Shown: positions 61,038 to 64,000 of the stretch, piece by piece
Numbering within the stretch: the first letter of the stretch is position 1
How the letters are laid out: each line of letters starts with the position of its first letter
Origin: Methylococcaceae bacterium UBA6146
Lineage (GTDB): Bacteria; Pseudomonadota; Gammaproteobacteria; Methylococcales; Methylomonadaceae
NCBI GenBank assembly: GCA_002422395.1
Contig: DIUY01000001.1
Span: 1 to 64,000 of the forward strand
DNA: 64,000 nt
Direction: 5' to 3'
Position numbers and translations under genes: made by a program
The notes under the pieces: generated by a model
Database searches by the model: none
What the model saw: only the letters and a program-made list of their open reading frames with translations
Told to the model about the DNA's origin: nothing

Positions 61038-61286
61038 ATGGCCTCCATTCGCCTCTTATGGTTCTTGCTTTGCCTGCTTTGGCTAGCCGCCGAGTTTAAA
61101 CTCGCTCGTAGCGCACCGCCAGAATACCCGCCTGCCGACTGCGAACAGCAATCACAACGGCTGTTATGGTTCACCGCTGTGGCAGGTTTAGCTTTAGCAT
61201 TGAAGCAATGCTTTGCAGGAAATTTGGCGATGTGTTGTACCGGGATTGTTGCCTTGGCTGCTTTAGGGTCACTGCCTTTAAGTTAA
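61038..61286 (+). CDS. Small hypothetical membrane protein
   Basis: An 82-residue frame with two hydrophobic segments (about residues 4-18 and 42-78), GGAAAG 8 bases before the ATG. I do not recognise it. It runs divergently from the ABC ATPase gene. Cysteines near 35, 58 and 66-67. A real but uncharacterised protein or a chance frame; the ribosome-binding site and TM pattern favour the former. Confidence 0.5.
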   Translation: MASIRLLWFLLCLLWLAAEFKLARSAPPEYPPADCEQQSQRLLWFTAVAGLALALKQCFAGNLAMCCTGIVALAALGSLPLS

Positions 61287-61347
61287 CAAATAAAGCTTAT
61301 AAATCAATATGCCATGCCGCCTGTAAATTATAGGGTTAAGCGTTTTT

Positions 61348-61448
61348 CCATTCGCCCTGAGCGTGTCGAAGGGTGAACGGAAAAATTCTTAACCACCCGC
61401 ATCAAGCCGATCATGCATCGACACGCTCAGCACGAACGGCTTGATGCG
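61348..61448. repeat. REP-type inverted pair with flanking 12-bp inverted repeat
   Basis: TGAGCGTGTCGA (61358-61369) recurs inverted at 61418-61429, each within a hairpin of the TTCGCCCTGAG...GAAGGGTGAA and CATGCATCGA...type. A perfect 12-bp inverted repeat (61398-61409 with 61437-61448) encloses the second. This is the wording of common REP elements of gammaproteobacteria mobilised by RAYT transposases. Confidence 0.8.
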
Positions 61449-61579
61449 TACCTAAAAATAAATACATTTCAGGACGTTATTTTTCTGACCATTTTGTCTT
61501 TATTAACACGCATTAGTTGCCCTTTAACGTTTAACTGCTAAATTAACCCACTGACAAACTAAGGGATAGACACATTATC

Positions 61580-63115
61580 ATGGCCAGTCCAAAACACATC
61601 ATTATCGTCGGCGCAGGGCCCGGGGGATTATGCGCAGGCATGTTACTCAGCCACCGTGGCTTTAAAGTTACAATTTTCGATAAAAACCAAGATGTCGGCG
61701 GGCGCAACCGGGCGATTCGGCTGAATGGTTTCACGTTTGACACCGGCCCGACCTTTTTATTGATGAAAGGTGTGCTCGATGAAATGTTTGAACTGTGCGG
61801 ACGGCGCAGCGAAGATTATCTGGAATTCGTCAATTTAAACCCCATGTACCGGCTGGTTTATGATGACCGGGAATTGTCGGTATCTTCTGACCATGACACG
61901 ATGCAGGCAGAATTGCAGCGGGTGTTTGCCGAAAATGGCGACGGTTACGAACGCTTTTTAAACAACGAACGGGAACGCTTCAGCTATTTGTACCCATGCA
62001 TCACCCGCGATTACTCGTCACTTAGTGCATTTTTGTCTTTAGACCTGTTCCGTGCCTTGCCGTGGCTGGCTTTTCCCAAAAGTGTTTTCCATAATCTGGG
62101 GCAATATTTCGACCAAGAAAAAATGCGTTTGGCATTTTCTTTTCAATCCAAATACTTAGGCATGTCGCCTTGGGAATGCCCCGCCTTGTTCACTATGTTG
62201 CCGTATCTGGAGCATGATTACGGGATTTATCACATCATGGGCGGACTGAACCGCATTGCCGCCGCAATGGCGCAAGTGGTCACAGAATCGGGCGGCACGA
62301 TACATACCGGCACTGCCGTGGACTCTTTAATCATTGAAGCGGGGGGCGTGCAAGGCGTAAAACTGCAAAATGGTGAAATAGTGCGCGGTGATGAGGTCAT
62401 CGTCAACGCTGATTTTGCTTACGCCATGACCAATCTGGTCGAACCTGGCGTGTTACGCAAATACGCTAACGATAAGCTAGAAAAACGTGATTATTCCTGT
62501 TCGACGTTCATGCTCTACCTCGGTTTGGATAAAGTTTACGACTTGCCGCACCACACCATCGTCTTTGCTAAAGACTACCAGACCAATATCCGCAACATCT
62601 TCAACAATAAAACCCTGACCGAAGACTTTTCGTTTTATGTGCAGAATGCCTCAGTGACCGACGCCAGTCTCGCGCCACCCGGCAAATCCGCTTTGTATGT
62701 ACTGGTGCCAATGCCCAATAATGACAGCGGTCTGGACTGGCAAGCGCATTGCCAGTCCGTGCGCGGACAAGTGTTGGATACGCTGGGCGCACGTTTGGGT
62801 CTGAAAGACATCCGCGCCCATATCGAATGCGAAAAAATCATCACCCCGCAAACCTGGGAAACGGATGAGCATGTCTACAAAGGCGCAACCTTCAGCCTGT
62901 CGCACAAATTCAGCCAAATGCTGTATTGGCGGCCACATAACCGTTTTGAAGAGCTGGACAATTGCTATCTGGTCGGCGGCGGCACCCACCCTGGCAGCGG
63001 GTTGCCGACCATCTACGAATCGGCGCGGATTTCCGCCAATCTGATTGCCAAAAAACACCAAGTGGCTTTCAAAGACATTAAACAAAGCGCTTGGCTAAAA
63101 AAAACCAAGGCCTGA
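61580..63115 (+). CDS. crtN: 4,4'-diapophytoene desaturase (CrtN-type C30 carotenoid dehydrogenase)
   Basis: A 511-residue FAD-dependent desaturase. The N-terminus IIIVGAGPGGLCAGMLLSHRGFKVTIFDKN is the dinucleotide-binding motif; VGGRNRAIRLNGFTFDTGPTFLLM follows and GGGTHPGSGLPTIYESARISA ends it. It would desaturate diapophytoene to a red C30 polyene. In Methylomonas a desaturase of this size is followed directly by an aldehyde dehydrogenase, the arrangement seen here. Phytoene desaturase CrtI (C40) is an alternative reading that the neighbour makes less likely. Confidence 0.85.
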   Translation: MASPKHIIIVGAGPGGLCAGMLLSHRGFKVTIFDKNQDVGGRNRAIRLNGFTFDTGPTFLLMKGVLDEMFELCGRRSEDYLEFVNLNPMYRLVYDDRELSVSSDHDTMQAELQRVFAENGDGYERFLNNERERFSYLYPCITRDYSSLSAFLSLDLFRALPWLAFPKSVFHNLGQYFDQEKMRLAFSFQSKYLGMSPWECPALFTMLPYLEHDYGIYHIMGGLNRIAAAMAQVVTESGGTIHTGTAVDSLIIEAGGVQGVKLQNGEIVRGDEVIVNADFAYAMTNLVEPGVLRKYANDKLEKRDYSCSTFMLYLGLDKVYDLPHHTIVFAKDYQTNIRNIFNNKTLTEDFSFYVQNASVTDASLAPPGKSALYVLVPMPNNDSGLDWQAHCQSVRGQVLDTLGARLGLKDIRAHIECEKIITPQTWETDEHVYKGATFSLSHKFSQMLYWRPHNRFEELDNCYLVGGGTHPGSGLPTIYESARISANLIAKKHQVAFKDIKQSAWLKKTKA

Positions 63116-63116
63116 T

Positions 63117-64000
63117 ATGACGACTTTCCAAGCCGTTTCACCGATTGATGGCCTCGCGCTCGGCAGTTTTGCCGGCACTAGCCCCGAAACCATCCAACAA
63201 CAATTGCAAGCGGCGCGGCTGGCCGCCCGCCGTTGGGCGACGGTTGACACCAACCAACGCAGCCGACAGCTTGCCCGTATCAATCCCATCATCATGGCCG
63301 AACTGGATGCCATTTGTGATGTGATTAGCCGCACTACCGGCAAAGTGCATACCGAAGCGTTATTGGGGGAGATTTATCCGGTGTTGGATTTGGTGCGGTA
63401 TTACCAAAAAAACGCCGTACGCATTTTGTGCCACCAAGGCGTGCCGACTTCACCGTTTGCGTTTCCGGGGGCGACTGCGGGCATTAGCCGCCAGCCTTAC
63501 GGCGTGGTCGCGGTGATTTCACCGTGGAATTTCCCGTTTCAACTCTCCATCATACCGATGTTGAGCGCATTGTTTGCAGGCAATGCCGTCATCCTTAAAA
63601 TGTCCGAATTAAGCCTGCCCATCGGGCAACTGCTGATCGGCTTGTTCAAGCAACTGGATTTGCCCGAAGGCTTGGTGCAATGGGCGATAGGCGACGGGGA
63701 AACGGGTGCGCAACTGATTGACGCCGCGCCTGACTTGGTGTTTTTTACCGGCGGGCTAGAAACCGGACGCGCCGTCATGCAACGCGCCGCGCGGCATCCA
63801 GTGCCTGTGTTGCTGGAATTGGGCGGCAAAGATGCGATGCTGGTGTTTGCCGATGCGCACCTGCAACGCGCCTGTGCCGCCGCCCTTTACGGTGCGTTCA
63901 GCCACAGCGGGCAAGTGTGCATTGCGGTTGAGCGGCTCTATGTGCAGCAAGACTGCCATGATGATTTTCTGCACCTGTTATTGGCCGCCACCGCGCAGCT
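63117..64000 (+). CDS. ald: Aldehyde dehydrogenase of C30 carotenoid pathway (3' truncated by window)
   Basis: 294 complete codons of an NAD(P)-dependent aldehyde dehydrogenase, cut by the window end. SPWNFPFQLS near residue 138 binds the cofactor, catalytic Glu is near 234 (LLELGGKDAM) and the nucleophile is C268 (SGQVCIAVERL). It starts one base after the crtN stop, so the genes are coupled. The expected reaction is oxidation of the polyene aldehyde to its acid (diapocarotene-dioate), as in Methylomonas. The role is inferred from its neighbour. Confidence 0.85.
   Translation, partial: MTTFQAVSPIDGLALGSFAGTSPETIQQQLQAARLAARRWATVDTNQRSRQLARINPIIMAELDAICDVISRTTGKVHTEALLGEIYPVLDLVRYYQKNAVRILCHQGVPTSPFAFPGATAGISRQPYGVVAVISPWNFPFQLSIIPMLSALFAGNAVILKMSELSLPIGQLLIGLFKQLDLPEGLVQWAIGDGETGAQLIDAAPDLVFFTGGLETGRAVMQRAARHPVPVLLELGGKDAMLVFADAHLQRACAAALYGAFSHSGQVCIAVERLYVQQDCHDDFLHLLLAATAQ

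Noticed and set aside
1..64000. CRISPR arrays, rRNA operons, complete insertion sequences
   Set aside because: No regular direct-repeat array, rRNA segment or transposase gene was found in the window.

Overview
The window reads as a chromosomal segment of a gammaproteobacterium, most probably a Methylococcales methanotroph. Three things point there: a C30 carotenoid locus at the right end (diapophytoene desaturase followed by an aldehyde dehydrogenase, the Methylomonas arrangement); the gshB-tonB-yqgE-ruvX-pyrR-pyrB-pyrC' gene order with a catalytically dead dihydroorotase-like protein; and FabA/FabB fatty-acid synthesis. The placement is inferred from gene content only.

Layout. 1-441: the broken 3' end of a tyrosine integrase, then tRNA-Lys(UUU) and tRNA-Val(GAC) on the minus strand with a clear promoter and terminator. 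885-2912: htpG with a near-consensus sigma-32 promoter. 3019-13539: an accessory defence-type locus. It holds a 1116-residue DruH-like protein, a small ORF plus antitoxin and PIN toxin, and a roughly 2090-residue DruE-like DEAH helicase with a DUF1998/MZB-type C-terminal region. The helicase is split by a frameshift near 10137. I read this as a type III Druantia-like system with a toxin-antitoxin cassette between its two core genes. 13548-24309: ABC-F protein, DedA, TrkA, a DevBCA/TolC-like exporter operon, NUDIX and HD-GYP genes.

24562-31732: Slt transglycosylase, fabA-fabB, ttcA, a GIY-YIG protein, a RimK-associated protease-like protein and NhaD. 32010-37693: cstA-ybdD, a retropepsin-like protein, a flavinylated FMN-binding lipoprotein-size protein with a His-rich membrane partner, and a porin under a promoter that overlaps a Fur-box-like palindrome. 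37859-39792: modB-modC without modA, ModC carrying an unusual N-terminal extension. 40119-46827: SLC13 permease, lysS, phrB, a DUF4326 gene, prfB with its programmed +1 frameshift, and a Rieske ferredoxin. 47061-50599: four hydrolases in two convergent pairs (AXE1-type esterase, second esterase, alpha/beta hydrolase, M14 peptidase). 50786-51190: rpmG-rpmB. 51318-56991: gshB to pyrC'. 56994-60951: a nuclease and a two-gene FtsX-type ABC exporter. 61580-64000: C30 carotenoid genes.

The intergenic spaces are unusually rich in palindromes. One 31-nt hairpin family occurs at three places (756-840, 17831-17861, 36056-36086), one of which can form a nested pseudoknot. A different perfect 14-bp palindrome (30159-30191) has its left arm and loop repeated at 37782-37800. 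A REP-type pair lies at 61348-61448. The most interesting accessory region is 3019-13539.
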